DNA from: a virus | DNA: 40,955 bases | Reading direction: 5' to 3' (one strand) | Virus record (IMG/VR): IMGVR_UViG_3300017745_000019 | Span: 1 to 40,955 of that record | Shown: positions 16,606 to 24,778 of the stretch, in pieces | Layout: every line of letters starts with the position of its first letter | Numbering within the stretch: position 1 is the first letter of the stretch | The notes under the pieces: model-generated | Told to the model about the DNA's origin: nothing | Seen by the model: the letters and a program-made list of their open reading frames with translations, nothing else | The model's database searches: none | Translations under genes and position numbers: made by a program

Positions 16606-16966
16606 AAACGTTAGAAAGTTAAGGGAATTCCTATATACGATAAAAGAGAAATTAGGAACTGATGTTAATATTATAACGAGAGGAAATAAAGATGGTGGTG
16701 AAAAACATATTAGAAAATACGCAATTGAATTTGGATTTAGATATACTGAATATAATCCAGCTAATAGTGTTAGAAACCTTTATAGTGGTATGAATGATGA
16801 TTATTATGGTAAACCATTTCATCCAACTCAAACCCTACATCAATATGATTGTGTTGTGAAACACGCAGATAAGTTGTTTTACTTTGGTGGTATCAAACCA
16901 TCAGAACAAAAACACTTTGAAAAATTGTTAGCAAGATTTAACAAAAAAGTAAATTATATAAATTAA
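16571..16966 (+). CDS. SLOG-like (YspA/DUF2493-type) protein
   Basis: A 131-residue protein beginning MNVAILSSPKYENVRKLREFL, followed by VNIITRGNKDGGEKHIRKYAIEFGFRYTEYNP. This beta-alpha pattern with a Gly-rich loop after the second strand resembles the SLOG/YspA fold, which binds nucleotide-like ligands. The later HADKLFYFGG strand fits. A longer frame opens upstream to 16436, but it lies inside the transglycosylase gene and its extra residues look non-coding, so the ATG at 16571 (35-base overlap) is chosen. Role unknown; SLOG proteins occur in nucleotide-sensing and defence-related contexts. Confidence 0.6.
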   Translation: MNVAILSSPKYENVRKLREFLYTIKEKLGTDVNIITRGNKDGGEKHIRKYAIEFGFRYTEYNPANSVRNLYSGMNDDYYGKPFHPTQTLHQYDCVVKHADKLFYFGGIKPSEQKHFEKLLARFNKKVNYIN

Positions 16967-16972
16967 TTACTA

Positions 16973-16980
16973 TATTTATT
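16973..16980 (+). promoter_or_regulatory. Candidate late promoter (TATTTATT)
   Basis: TATTTATT, preceded by CTA, 18 bases before the ATG of the first glycan-cluster gene. It belongs to a set of TATTTATA-type octamers placed just upstream of genes from 16999 onward. No TTTG lies 20 bases upstream, so it is not the host-type promoter. It may be the phage late promoter, related in style to T4 TATAAATA. Confidence 0.4.
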
Positions 16981-16998
16981 AGAAAAGAGAAAATAGTT

Positions 16999-18402
16999 AT
17001 GGCAGACAAAAAGAAAAAACCTCTGATACTTCTGTTATCAGATGATATGAGATTACATAGTGGTATCGCTACGATGTCGAAAGAGATTGTACTCCACACA
17101 TCCCACAAATATGATTTTATCCAAGTAGGTGCAGCTGTAAAACATCCTGATGAAGGTAAGTTTTTCGATGTATCTGATTCTGTAAATGAAGAAGCTGGAA
17201 TCGATAACGCAAATGTTAGAATCATTCCACAAAGTGGTTATGGTAACCAACAATTGATACGACAGTTGATAACAACAGAACCAGTTGAAGCAATCCTACA
17301 CTTTACAGACCCACGTTTTTGGGATTGGTTGTATGCTATGGAAGATGAAATCCGTAGACATATTCCAATCTTTTATTATAATATTTGGGATGATTTACCA
17401 GACCCAATGTGGAACGCTCCATTCTATGGTAGTTGTGATTTGTTGATGGGGATTTCAAAACAAACCTATGGTATCAATAAAAGAGTATTAGATAAGTTTG
17501 GTATGGATATGGAAGATTGGCAAATACAATATGTACCACATGGTGTATCGGAAAAATTCTATCCTATTCTAAAAGGTGTTGGTGATGGTGAGGATGAAAA
17601 AGTTCAAAACCTTAAAAAAGATTTGGGTATTGAGAATAAAAAGTTTGTTCTACTTTGGAACAATAGAAATATTCGTAGAAAGAATCCAGGTGATATCATA
17701 CTATCTTATAAAACCTTTTGTGATGGATTAACAAAAGAAGAAGCTAAAGATTGTGTACTTATAATGCACACTACTCCAGTAGACCCTAACGGAACGGATT
17801 TACCAGAAGTTGTTAAAAATGTTTGTCCTGATTATGATGTATTATTTACAAATAAAAAGTTTACAACCGAAGAACTAAATTATCTATATAACTTATCAGA
17901 TGTTACAATCAATATGGCATCTAATGAAGGATTTGGATTAGGTACTTGTGAATCTGTAAATGCAGGAACACCGATTATTGTTAACGTTCAGGGTGGTATG
18001 CAAGACCAATGTGGATTTACAATAGATGGTAAATATATTACAGCAGAACAATATGTTGAATTAGGTTCTTTACATAATGTAAAAGAATTACCACAAAATC
18101 TAAGTTGGGGTAGTTGGGTAAACCCAATATGGCCAACAAATCGTTCACTACAAGGTTCACCAGCAACACCATACATTTTTGATGACAGATGTTCATTTGA
18201 AGATGCAGCAAAAGCAATCAGACAATGGTATGATACACTACCAGAAAGAAGAGCTGAATGTGGATTGGAAGGTTCGGAGTGGATGAAGGGTGAAGAAGCA
18301 AATATGAGCGCTAAACATATGGGTAAGAGATTCTTAGAAAGTATGGATGGGGCATTTAAAAATTGGAAACCAAAAAATGAGTTAGTATTATGGAAAATAT
18401 AA
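16999..18402 (+). CDS. GT4-like glycosyltransferase
   Basis: A 467-residue GT-B enzyme. The N-terminal domain starts LILLLSDDMRLHSGIATMSKEI (acceptor side, Gly-containing loop). The C-terminal donor domain has FVLLWNNRNIRRKNPGDIILSYK, FTTEELNYLYNLSDVTINMASNEGFGLGTCESVNAGTPIIV, with the EGFGLGTCE block as the sugar-nucleotide E-x7-E-like motif. It opens a run of glycan genes to 24200. The target could be virion glycoprotein, DNA or host surface glycan. Its end overlaps the next gene by 13 bases. Confidence 0.88.
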   Translation: MADKKKKPLILLLSDDMRLHSGIATMSKEIVLHTSHKYDFIQVGAAVKHPDEGKFFDVSDSVNEEAGIDNANVRIIPQSGYGNQQLIRQLITTEPVEAILHFTDPRFWDWLYAMEDEIRRHIPIFYYNIWDDLPDPMWNAPFYGSCDLLMGISKQTYGINKRVLDKFGMDMEDWQIQYVPHGVSEKFYPILKGVGDGEDEKVQNLKKDLGIENKKFVLLWNNRNIRRKNPGDIILSYKTFCDGLTKEEAKDCVLIMHTTPVDPNGTDLPEVVKNVCPDYDVLFTNKKFTTEELNYLYNLSDVTINMASNEGFGLGTCESVNAGTPIIVNVQGGMQDQCGFTIDGKYITAEQYVELGSLHNVKELPQNLSWGSWVNPIWPTNRSLQGSPATPYIFDDRCSFEDAAKAIRQWYDTLPERRAECGLEGSEWMKGEEANMSAKHMGKRFLESMDGAFKNWKPKNELVLWKI

Positions 18403-19682
18403 AAAAGTTTTGTGTAGTTAGTTGTCCAATATCTACTAGGAGTGGGTATGGAGCAAGAAGTAGAGATTTTGTAAGAGCATTAATCGAAGCTAGACCAGAA
18501 TGGGATGTTCAGATATTATCTCAAAGATGGGGTAATACACCAATGGATGCATTAGTTCCTGGTGAAGATGATGATTTACTTAGTAGAATCATTATAAAAA
18601 AAGAAGATAGAAAACCAAATGTTTGGATTCAAATTACAGTACCAAATGAATTTAATCCTGTAGGTGATTATAACATTGGTGTAACTGCTGGTGTTGAAAC
18701 AAGTATGATGCCTCCTGAGTGTATAGAGGGTATGAATCGTATGGATAAAGTATTAGTATCGGCTAACTTTGCTAAAAGTATTACAGAGAATTCTATCTAT
18801 GATAAGAAAGACCAAAAAACAAATCAATTGTTAGGTCAATTAAAAATGGAAAAACCTATTGAGGTTTTATTTGAAGGTATTGATTTAAACGTATATAATA
18901 ATAAAGCTAAATCAGAACCAAGAATTGATGAAATGATGAAAGATGTTAAAGAATCTTTTTGTTTCTTATTTGTAGGACATTGGTTAAAAGGAGATTTTCA
19001 GCAAGATAGAAAAAATATTGGTGGTATGATTAAAGTGTTCTTAGAAGCATTTAAAAATAAAAAGAATCAACCAGCATTATTCTTAAAAACAAGTAGAGGT
19101 AGTGGTGCATTAACTGATAGAGTTTACACTAAAAAACTGATTGAAATGATTAAAGATACTGTAGATACTACACGATTACCAAATATCTATCTACTAAATT
19201 CTGATTTAACGGATAGAGAAGTAAACGCATTGTACAATCACCCAAAAGTAAAAGCTCACGTTTCATTTACGAGAGGTGAAGGATTTGGTAGACCTTTATT
19301 AGAAGCAACTATTAGTGGTAAACCAATGGTAGTATCGGGATGGAGTGGACAAACTGATTTTCTAAATGCTGATATGGTAAATTTGATAGGTGGTGAACTA
19401 CAAAACGTACATCCATCAGCAGCCGATGATAAGTTCTTATTAAAAGAATCACAATGGTTTCAGATAAATTATTCTGAAGCAGGTGGTGTTATGAAGGATA
19501 TGTTTGATAATTATAAGAAATACTTAGAGAAATCACGCAAACATAGACAACACACCAAAGATAACTTTACTTGGGAAAAAATGAAAGATTTGTTAAGTGA
19601 TTATCTAAAAGAAGCTGATGAAGCTGAGGTTTCACCACAACAAGTTGGATTATCATTACCAAAACTAAAAAAGATTAAATAG
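18390..19682 (+). CDS. GT4-like glycosyltransferase
   Basis: A 430-residue GT-B enzyme. N-terminal CPISTRSGYGARSRDFVRAL resembles the GxG acceptor-domain loop. The C-terminal domain contains FCFLFVGHWLKGDFQQDRKNI, LPNIYLLNSDLTDREVNALY and VSFTRGEGFGRPLLEATISGKPMVVSGWSGQTDF, the expected donor-binding region. It is similar in layout to, but diverged from, the preceding glycosyltransferase, and both may act in sequence on one acceptor. The final segment is Lys-rich. The stop overlaps the next GTG start by one base. Confidence 0.9.
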   Translation: MENIKKFCVVSCPISTRSGYGARSRDFVRALIEARPEWDVQILSQRWGNTPMDALVPGEDDDLLSRIIIKKEDRKPNVWIQITVPNEFNPVGDYNIGVTAGVETSMMPPECIEGMNRMDKVLVSANFAKSITENSIYDKKDQKTNQLLGQLKMEKPIEVLFEGIDLNVYNNKAKSEPRIDEMMKDVKESFCFLFVGHWLKGDFQQDRKNIGGMIKVFLEAFKNKKNQPALFLKTSRGSGALTDRVYTKKLIEMIKDTVDTTRLPNIYLLNSDLTDREVNALYNHPKVKAHVSFTRGEGFGRPLLEATISGKPMVVSGWSGQTDFLNADMVNLIGGELQNVHPSAADDKFLLKESQWFQINYSEAGGVMKDMFDNYKKYLEKSRKHRQHTKDNFTWEKMKDLLSDYLKEADEAEVSPQQVGLSLPKLKKIK

Positions 19683-20209
19683 TGGCAGGATTTTATAATA
19701 CACATCTAAGAAAAACAGCAGACCCTACTCCAATTAGTAAAGCTAAATTGGAGAGGGGTATGGTGGTTAAAGTAAAGTATAAAGCAAAAAACAAAACTCC
19801 TAAGTTATATTTGGTATTGGTTCTTCAACCAAAGTGGCCAAATTCAAATGATGGTAAATTGCATGGATTATCTTTAGATAATGTACCACCACAAAAGTTT
19901 TTAGAATTCGCAGAAGTGTATAACGAAGTGATATCAAAAAGTTCTAAAGTAAGAAGATTAGATTTAGCTAAGATTCAGATTACAGAAGCATCTAAAGTAT
20001 TCTATACATCAGAGATAAAAACATCAGCACCATTAAAAAGTTCATACAGAACATTTAACCTATTAGATATACAATCTATTCAATCAGTAAATTATGATTG
20101 GGGTAAGTTTGATAAGGTAGCAGATAGAGATGCTAGAAGAAAGCAGATGGAACAAGAAGCTAAAGAGAGAAGAGAGGCTGAAGAGGCAAGGAGAGAATCG
20201 GGTAACTAA
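19682..20209 (+). CDS. Hypothetical phage protein with SH3-like front and charged tail
   Basis: A 175-residue protein started by GTG (one-base overlap with the preceding stop). Residues 24-65 (RGMVVKVKYKAKNKTPKLYLVLVL...KLHGLSLDNV) look like a small beta-barrel. The last 35 residues are a highly charged helix rich in Arg, Glu and Ala. Barrel-plus-short-motif proteins of this sort occur in other T4-like phages without known function. It interrupts the glycan cluster, so it could be a structural or accessory protein for it. Confidence 0.65.
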   Translation: MAGFYNTHLRKTADPTPISKAKLERGMVVKVKYKAKNKTPKLYLVLVLQPKWPNSNDGKLHGLSLDNVPPQKFLEFAEVYNEVISKSSKVRRLDLAKIQITEASKVFYTSEIKTSAPLKSSYRTFNLLDIQSIQSVNYDWGKFDKVADRDARRKQMEQEAKERREAEEARRESGN

Positions 20210-20256
20210 CTGATTATCAACCCGTTGCTGTGATAGTGAACACGAAATAAAAAAAT

Positions 20257-20883
20257 ATGAAAATAAGTTACGCAATAACAGTATGTAATGAGTTTGTAGA
20301 AATACAAAAACTCATACCATTCCTTTTGAAACATAAAAGGTATGAAGATGAAATCGTAGTTCTATACGATTCTAAAAATGGTTCTAAATCAGTTGAAGAT
20401 TTCCTAAGAGCAAAATCCGTAAATGGTGAATTCCAGTGGCATGGTTCAGAGTTCGATGGACACTTTGCTAATTGGAAGAACAAACTTACAGATTTGTGTA
20501 ATGGTGATTGGGTATTTCAAATCGATGCAGATGAGATTCCAAATGAGGTATTGATAGAAAATCTACATGAGATTCTAACAATAAACACTACAGTTGTTGA
20601 GGTTGTATTAGTTCCAAGAGTAAATACAGTCGAAGGATTAACTGATGAACATATCAAAAAGTGGAATTGGAACGTTGATGATAAAGGTTGGGTAAATTGG
20701 CCTGATATGCAATATAGATTGTATAAGAACTCACCAAATATCAAATGGGTGAATAAAGTACATGAAGTATTAGAGGGGTATAAAACAATATCACATCTAC
20801 CAATGGATGAAGATTTAGCACTTTACCATCCAAAAGAAATCAAAAGACAAGAGAAGCAAAACGAATACTACGATACATTGTGA
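20257..20883 (+). CDS. GT2-family glycosyltransferase (GT-A fold)
   Basis: A 208-residue enzyme with the GT-A start ISYAITVCNEFVEIQKLIPFLL, the strand DEIVVLYDSKNGS, and the metal-binding DADE motif in GDWVFQIDADEIPNE. Further on, a GWVNWPDMQYRLYKN segment typical of the acceptor side is followed by HEVLEG. It is shorter than bacterial GT2 proteins and holds little more than the catalytic domain. A 47-base gap without a clear motif separates it from the preceding gene. The stop overlaps the next gene's GTG start. Confidence 0.9.
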   Translation: MKISYAITVCNEFVEIQKLIPFLLKHKRYEDEIVVLYDSKNGSKSVEDFLRAKSVNGEFQWHGSEFDGHFANWKNKLTDLCNGDWVFQIDADEIPNEVLIENLHEILTINTTVVEVVLVPRVNTVEGLTDEHIKKWNWNVDDKGWVNWPDMQYRLYKNSPNIKWVNKVHEVLEGYKTISHLPMDEDLALYHPKEIKRQEKQNEYYDTL

Positions 20884-21551
20884 ATTTAACAATAGCTATA
20901 GATGATGTAAATCCTTTAAAGGATTGGAGAATATTGGGTGATAAAACTGAAAAGTATTTATTTGACTTAAATAAAAAATATGGTGTAAAATATACATTAT
21001 TCATACCTACTAATTATCATAACGAATCCAAAATATCAGATAACAAACAATGGGTGAAAGAACTTATTGATACTAACATATTTGAATTAGCTGGACACGG
21101 ACATTTTCACCAAACATCAGATAAAAACAAATATGGTGAGATGGAATTCGTTGATATGAATGAATCTGAGTGTATAGAAAGAATCCAAATGATGATGGGT
21201 GAATGGGAATCAGTAGGATACAAACCATTAGGTTGGCGTAATCCTGGTTGGATGTGTCAACCATATTGTGTACCTCATCTATCAAAAGAGTTTGAATATG
21301 CAGCATTACATAAAGAACATAATCGTAACAATGTTTGGGATTTAGAAATGTTATTTGGTGCAGATGGGATTCATCAAACTGATATAAAATTACATAATGG
21401 TGATATCGCATTTCATTCTCACATTTGTGGTGATTGGAATGATAATGTTTGGAATGAAGAAAATTACCAGCAATTAGATTTGAGTTTAGGACACTTATTT
21501 GAAAATTATGAAATAACCCCAACCACATTAAGTGGAATAGCAAAGATATGA
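20880..21551 (+). CDS. Polysaccharide-deacetylase-like (NodB-fold) protein
   Basis: A 223-residue protein started by GTG within the preceding stop overlap. It has the NodB-type metal site: IDDVN near the start (catalytic base and ligand Asp), FELAGHGHFHQ (two His ligands, HxxxH-like arrangement) and GWRNPGWM (the RxPxG motif). These enzymes remove acetyl groups from N-acetyl sugars. In this cluster it may trim the sugar added by the glycosyltransferases, or modify host capsule or peptidoglycan. No signal peptide, so it acts in the cytoplasm. Confidence 0.82.
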   Translation: MNLTIAIDDVNPLKDWRILGDKTEKYLFDLNKKYGVKYTLFIPTNYHNESKISDNKQWVKELIDTNIFELAGHGHFHQTSDKNKYGEMEFVDMNESECIERIQMMMGEWESVGYKPLGWRNPGWMCQPYCVPHLSKEFEYAALHKEHNRNNVWDLEMLFGADGIHQTDIKLHNGDIAFHSHICGDWNDNVWNEENYQQLDLSLGHLFENYEITPTTLSGIAKI

Positions 21552-22090
21552 AATATAACGAATACCTTATAAGTAATTGGGAAGATAGAGCTCAAACTAA
21601 AGATGAAGAAGAAATAACTAATTATGTAGTTAATCATTGTAATCTTACAAAAGATACACAACTATTACATATTGGAATAGGTTGTAATGACCTTTGGCAT
21701 ACAATTACAAAGAAATACTTCTATAGTTTTGAATATACAGGAATAACTTATTGTATTTTAGAATATGAAAAAGTATTACCATTACATTCTTCTAAATACA
21801 TTCCTATCCTAATGAACAAATATAATCCAATATTATCTAATATTTTAAAAAAATATGATTTGATTTGTGATAATAACATAGTATCATACGCAGATTCTGA
21901 TATAGAAGGTTTAGAGTATTTTAAAGTATTATTAAATAGTTTAAAAGATGGTGGTAAGATATTAACACATCAGCTGGGTTTAAATTACAGAAGAATTGCA
22001 AATATTAATGAGATGTTGGAAAAGTTAAATTTAGATAAAAACTTTTCAGTTAGTTCATCCGATAGTGTTGTTATAATAGAGAAAATATGA
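21548..22090 (+). CDS. Methyltransferase-like protein
   Basis: A 180-residue protein with a class I SAM-methyltransferase outline. LLHIGIGCNDLWHTI sits where motif I (VLDIGxGxG) would be, YDLICDNNIVSYA is like motif IV, and LNSLKDGGKILTHQL like motif V. The Gly-rich loop is degenerate (GIGCND), so activity is uncertain. It may methylate a sugar or the glycan end in the cluster. It overlaps both neighbours by 4 bases (ATGA), so the cluster is one operon. Confidence 0.65.
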   Translation: MKYNEYLISNWEDRAQTKDEEEITNYVVNHCNLTKDTQLLHIGIGCNDLWHTITKKYFYSFEYTGITYCILEYEKVLPLHSSKYIPILMNKYNPILSNILKKYDLICDNNIVSYADSDIEGLEYFKVLLNSLKDGGKILTHQLGLNYRRIANINEMLEKLNLDKNFSVSSSDSVVIIEKI

Positions 22091-22995
22091 AAATAGCATT
22101 TTTTACAGAGATTAATGGAATTTGGAAAGTACCTAGAACTCATAAAAATATGAGAACCGAATTTGCTTGGATGTGTTCTTTAGATGCACTACATATGAAT
22201 CTAAATGATTATACTGAAGAGCGATTTGATTTAGGAATTGCTATAACTCCAAAAAATAACCCAACGGCAGTAAACATTGAACATCTAAGAAAAATGTGTG
22301 ATAAGGTTGGTGTAATGCAAGAGGGCCCATTTTGGTTGTTCCAAGATTATGATTTAGAGAATCAAATACATTATTATAATAATCTAATACAATCTGATAT
22401 AATCTTTACTCACAATGAGCAAGATAGAAAATACTATAAAGGATTAACAAATCACAAAGATGTAAGAGTATTACCATCTCTAATGATTTCAGAAGCAGCT
22501 GGTGAGTTACCATATGAAGATAGAAGTGGTATTATGATTGGTGGTAATATGGTTAGTTGGTATGGTGGGTTTGATTCATTTATGTTAGCTAGTTCAGTTA
22601 CAGATGAAGTTTATCAACCAAAGATGGGTAGAGCATTACCAAACGAAGAACAATTAGGTATCAATCAATTGCCATATCTACAATGGAATGATTGGGTTAA
22701 AGAACTAAATAAACGTAAAATGGGTATTCATATGATGAGAACTCATGCTGCTGGTACATTTGCACTTAATTGTTCATATGTAGGTATTCCTTGTGTTGGA
22801 TATGAAGAATTAGATACTCAAAGAATCCTTCACCCAAACCTATCAGTAGAGAATGGTGATTTAGAAAAAGCAAGGGAATTAGTAAATAAGTTGTGGAATG
22901 ATTTGGATTTTTATAAAGAAAATTGTATATTAACACAACAACTATATAAAGAAAGATATAGTGAAAAAGTATTTAAAGAAAGATTAAAGTTATGA
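22087..22995 (+). CDS. Glycosyltransferase-like protein (GT-B)
   Basis: A 302-residue protein. The second half, SGIMIGGNMVSWYGGFDSFMLAS and then WNDWVKELNKRKMGIHMMRTHAAGTFALNCSYVGIPCVGY, resembles the donor-binding domain of GT-B enzymes, with a strand-Gly-rich turn and a late 'G.FALNCSYVGIPCVG' block. The N-terminal domain is less typical. The predicted sugar and acceptor cannot be read from sequence. Its last part contains the promoter-like sequence at 22902-22933. Confidence 0.65.
   Translation: MKIAFFTEINGIWKVPRTHKNMRTEFAWMCSLDALHMNLNDYTEERFDLGIAITPKNNPTAVNIEHLRKMCDKVGVMQEGPFWLFQDYDLENQIHYYNNLIQSDIIFTHNEQDRKYYKGLTNHKDVRVLPSLMISEAAGELPYEDRSGIMIGGNMVSWYGGFDSFMLASSVTDEVYQPKMGRALPNEEQLGINQLPYLQWNDWVKELNKRKMGIHMMRTHAAGTFALNCSYVGIPCVGYEELDTQRILHPNLSVENGDLEKARELVNKLWNDLDFYKENCILTQQLYKERYSEKVFKERLKL
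22902..22933 (+). promoter_or_regulatory. Possible intragenic promoter
   Basis: TTTG at 22902-22905, a 20-base spacer and TATATTAA at 22926-22933, within the end of the preceding gene and 59 bases before the next ATG. The -33 side (TTTGGATTTTT) and the bases just before the -7 box (AAAATTG) are nearly the same as in the promoter at 2833. Because it is coding sequence, chance is possible. Confidence 0.35.
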
Positions 22996-24200
22996 TAAGT
23001 AAAAAAGATATAAGTTTCATTCAACCGAGTAGAAACAATTTAAAATACCTAAAGTGGTCTTATGATTCCATCAGAAAGAATGGTGGGCCAGAACCAACAG
23101 TATGTGTTGCTGATGATTTCAGTAACGATGGAACTTGGGAGTGGTGTGAAGATATGATGAAGAAAGACCCAAACTTCAAAGCAATTAGAAATGAAGGACC
23201 TAAAAGATTAGGACATACAATTCTATATGATGAGTTAGTAAAGATTGCTGATACTCCGATTGTAGGAATCTATCATGCAGATATGTATCTTATGCCAAAA
23301 GCTTTGGATTTTGTACTAAAACACATCAAACCTCTAAGTGTGGTATCATTGACACGAATTGAACCACCACTTCATCCCGATGGGCCTGAGAAAATGTTAA
23401 TGGATTTCGGAATCGAACCTGAAGAGTTCAAAGAAGAAGAATTGTTAGAGTGGTTCAAAGATGTACAGATGAATCAAGCAACTAAACAAACAGAGGGGAT
23501 ATTTGCTCCGTGGTTTATATTCAAAGAAGATTTTGAATGTATAGGTGGACATGACCCATTGTTTGCTCCACAATCAAAAGAAGATACTGATATTTTTAAC
23601 AGATTCCAACTTAATGGATACAAATTTATTCAGACTTGGGGTGGTTGTGTATATCATATGACTTGTAGAGGTAGTAGATTCGCAGATGGAGCTCAAAGAA
23701 ATCCTGATGGACAAGTTTTTATGAAAAACAGAGAAACTGATGAGTGGTTAACTCAGAATCAACGTTCTACTCGTAACTTTCTTAGAAAGTGGGGGCATTA
23801 TTGTAAACATGATACTTTAATGAAACCAATTATACCACCAAAGTATAACAATCAATTTATAATTGAAAATGGTAACGAACAATTATTACAATTATTAGAA
23901 CCTTGGTGTGATAATATTAATATCGATATATCACAAGAAAAGATTGATGAATATATTAAAAACGAACAACCAGATACCGATTATAATTTGAGTGAAAGAA
24001 TCAATCAAAATGTATCAAATGACATACAAATTGTGTTTGATGGGAATAAATTTTCAAATGATTCTTACAACATTATTCAACAGATATCTGCCATACTTGA
24101 GTCTAATAAAATTGATGAAGGTGAGTTCGAAATAGATATATTCAAAATAAAGGTGAATAGAGTAAAAACATATACCCATCAGTTGATTTCAATCAAATAG
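22992..24200 (+). CDS. GT2-family glycosyltransferase with C-terminal extension
   Basis: A 402-residue protein. Residues 1-230 form a GT-A domain: ISFIQPSRNNLKYLKWSYDSI, VCVADDFSNDGTWEW (the DDxSxDGT nucleotide-binding motif), IVGIYHADMYLMP (HAD in place of DxD), then FECIGGHDPLFAPQSKEDTDIFNR (the acceptor-side GGHDP/ED block). After about residue 270 follows an acidic extension (NINIDISQEKIDEYIKNEQPDTDY...) with no motif I know. It closes the glycan cluster. Confidence 0.9.
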   Translation: MISKKDISFIQPSRNNLKYLKWSYDSIRKNGGPEPTVCVADDFSNDGTWEWCEDMMKKDPNFKAIRNEGPKRLGHTILYDELVKIADTPIVGIYHADMYLMPKALDFVLKHIKPLSVVSLTRIEPPLHPDGPEKMLMDFGIEPEEFKEEELLEWFKDVQMNQATKQTEGIFAPWFIFKEDFECIGGHDPLFAPQSKEDTDIFNRFQLNGYKFIQTWGGCVYHMTCRGSRFADGAQRNPDGQVFMKNRETDEWLTQNQRSTRNFLRKWGHYCKHDTLMKPIIPPKYNNQFIIENGNEQLLQLLEPWCDNINIDISQEKIDEYIKNEQPDTDYNLSERINQNVSNDIQIVFDGNKFSNDSYNIIQQISAILESNKIDEGEFEIDIFKIKVNRVKTYTHQLISIK

Positions 24201-24202
24201 GG

Positions 24203-24210
24203 TATTTATA
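24203..24210 (+). promoter_or_regulatory. Candidate late promoter (TATTTATA), near-leaderless
   Basis: TATTTATA with only 6 bases between it and the ATG at 24217. The same octamer-to-ATG geometry occurs at 31264 and 34188 (5 bases each). If the octamer acts as a -10 box, the transcript would begin at or next to the start codon. Confidence 0.45.
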
Positions 24211-24216
24211 AGTGTT

Positions 24217-24459
24217 ATGATGTACTATATTTTACTTCCAGATGACACCGATGAAGGTGTTCAATATTCAACAAATATTTTGGGTGAATCCTCATTTAAA
24301 AACTTTTGGGCAGACCAAGGTTTTGATATATTTGAGAGATTAGTACACAAATATCCTGATACTTTAGATGAGATTAAAATTAAAGATGAAAAAGGAAAAC
24401 AATACACTCCTGAAGAATTCTTAGGAGCAGTAGGTAAATTAAATATAATTCGTAGTTAA
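24217..24459 (+). CDS. Hypothetical phage protein
   Basis: An 80-residue protein: MMYYILLPDDTDEGVQYSTNILGESSFKNFWADQGFDIFERLVHKYPDTLDEIKIK... . The LGESSFKxFW...GF pattern is one I associate with small proteins of T4-like marine phages with unknown function. It is acidic with no membrane segment. It follows directly on a TATTTATA motif. Confidence 0.7.
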   Translation: MMYYILLPDDTDEGVQYSTNILGESSFKNFWADQGFDIFERLVHKYPDTLDEIKIKDEKGKQYTPEEFLGAVGKLNIIRS

Positions 24460-24480
24460 ACCCACAAAATAAGGACTAAA

Positions 24481-24675
24481 ATGGGCAAGATTAGATTGAG
24501 TGATTTCGTAGATGATTATGAAGAGTACGATGAACTTTATGGTGGTAAACAAAAAATAATCAAAAAAAATGACAAAAACAAAAATGAAGAAACCCTTCAA
24601 CAATCACAGAGGCTGCCTGCCGGCTGGAGAGAGGGTGATAGTTATATCGGTAGACGAAAAAAAGCAAGAAATTAG
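24481..24675 (+). CDS. Small charged hypothetical protein
   Basis: A 64-residue protein with an acidic N-terminus (RLSDFVDDYEEYDELYGG) and a basic C-terminus (GRRKKARN). It starts at an ATG preceded by AAGGACTAAA. Acidic-to-basic tail proteins of this type are common in phages; function unknown. Its last 107 bases overlap, in another frame, the equally plausible ORF at 24569, so both may be real or one may be a shadow. Confidence 0.5.
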   Translation: MGKIRLSDFVDDYEEYDELYGGKQKIIKKNDKNKNEETLQQSQRLPAGWREGDSYIGRRKKARN

Positions 24676-24739
24676 ATTAAAAGACCCATTTGATATAGAA
24701 TGGATAGTACCGATGGAGTTCGTTTTTTATCCTCTATAA
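24569..24739 (+). CDS. Small overlapping ORF, SH3-like
   Basis: A 56-residue ORF: N-terminal MTKTKMKKPFNNHRG, then LPAGERVIVISVDEKKQEIRL and a KDPFDIEWIVPMEFVFYPL ending. The alternating hydrophobic pattern with 'LPAGERV' and 'WIVPMEF' looks like a genuine small beta-barrel rather than random translation. It overlaps the preceding gene in a different frame and continues 64 bases beyond it to fill what would otherwise be a gap. The ATG follows a run of A residues. Confidence 0.5.
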   Translation: MTKTKMKKPFNNHRGCLPAGERVIVISVDEKKQEIRLKDPFDIEWIVPMEFVFYPL

Positions 24740-24747
24740 TATTTATA
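24740..24747 (+). promoter_or_regulatory. Candidate late promoter for the endolysin
   Basis: TATTTATA immediately after the stop codon at 24739 and 31 bases before the endolysin ATG. The leader contains a Shine-Dalgarno-like ACGGAG at 24767-24772, 6 bases before the ATG, which is uncommon in Bacteroidota genes and may raise endolysin translation. Confidence 0.45.
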
Positions 24748-24778
24748 GTTATAATAGAGTAAATAAACGGAGTTAATT

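Noticed and set aside
20199-20224. CGGGT...ACCCG inverted repeat at the end of the 175-residue gene
   Set aside because: Only 5 base pairs with a 16-base loop and no T-run, so not supported as a terminator.
21073-21543. 156-residue open frame on the - strand
   Set aside because: Antisense to the deacetylase-like gene, rich in His/Leu/Tyr, with no motif. A shadow.
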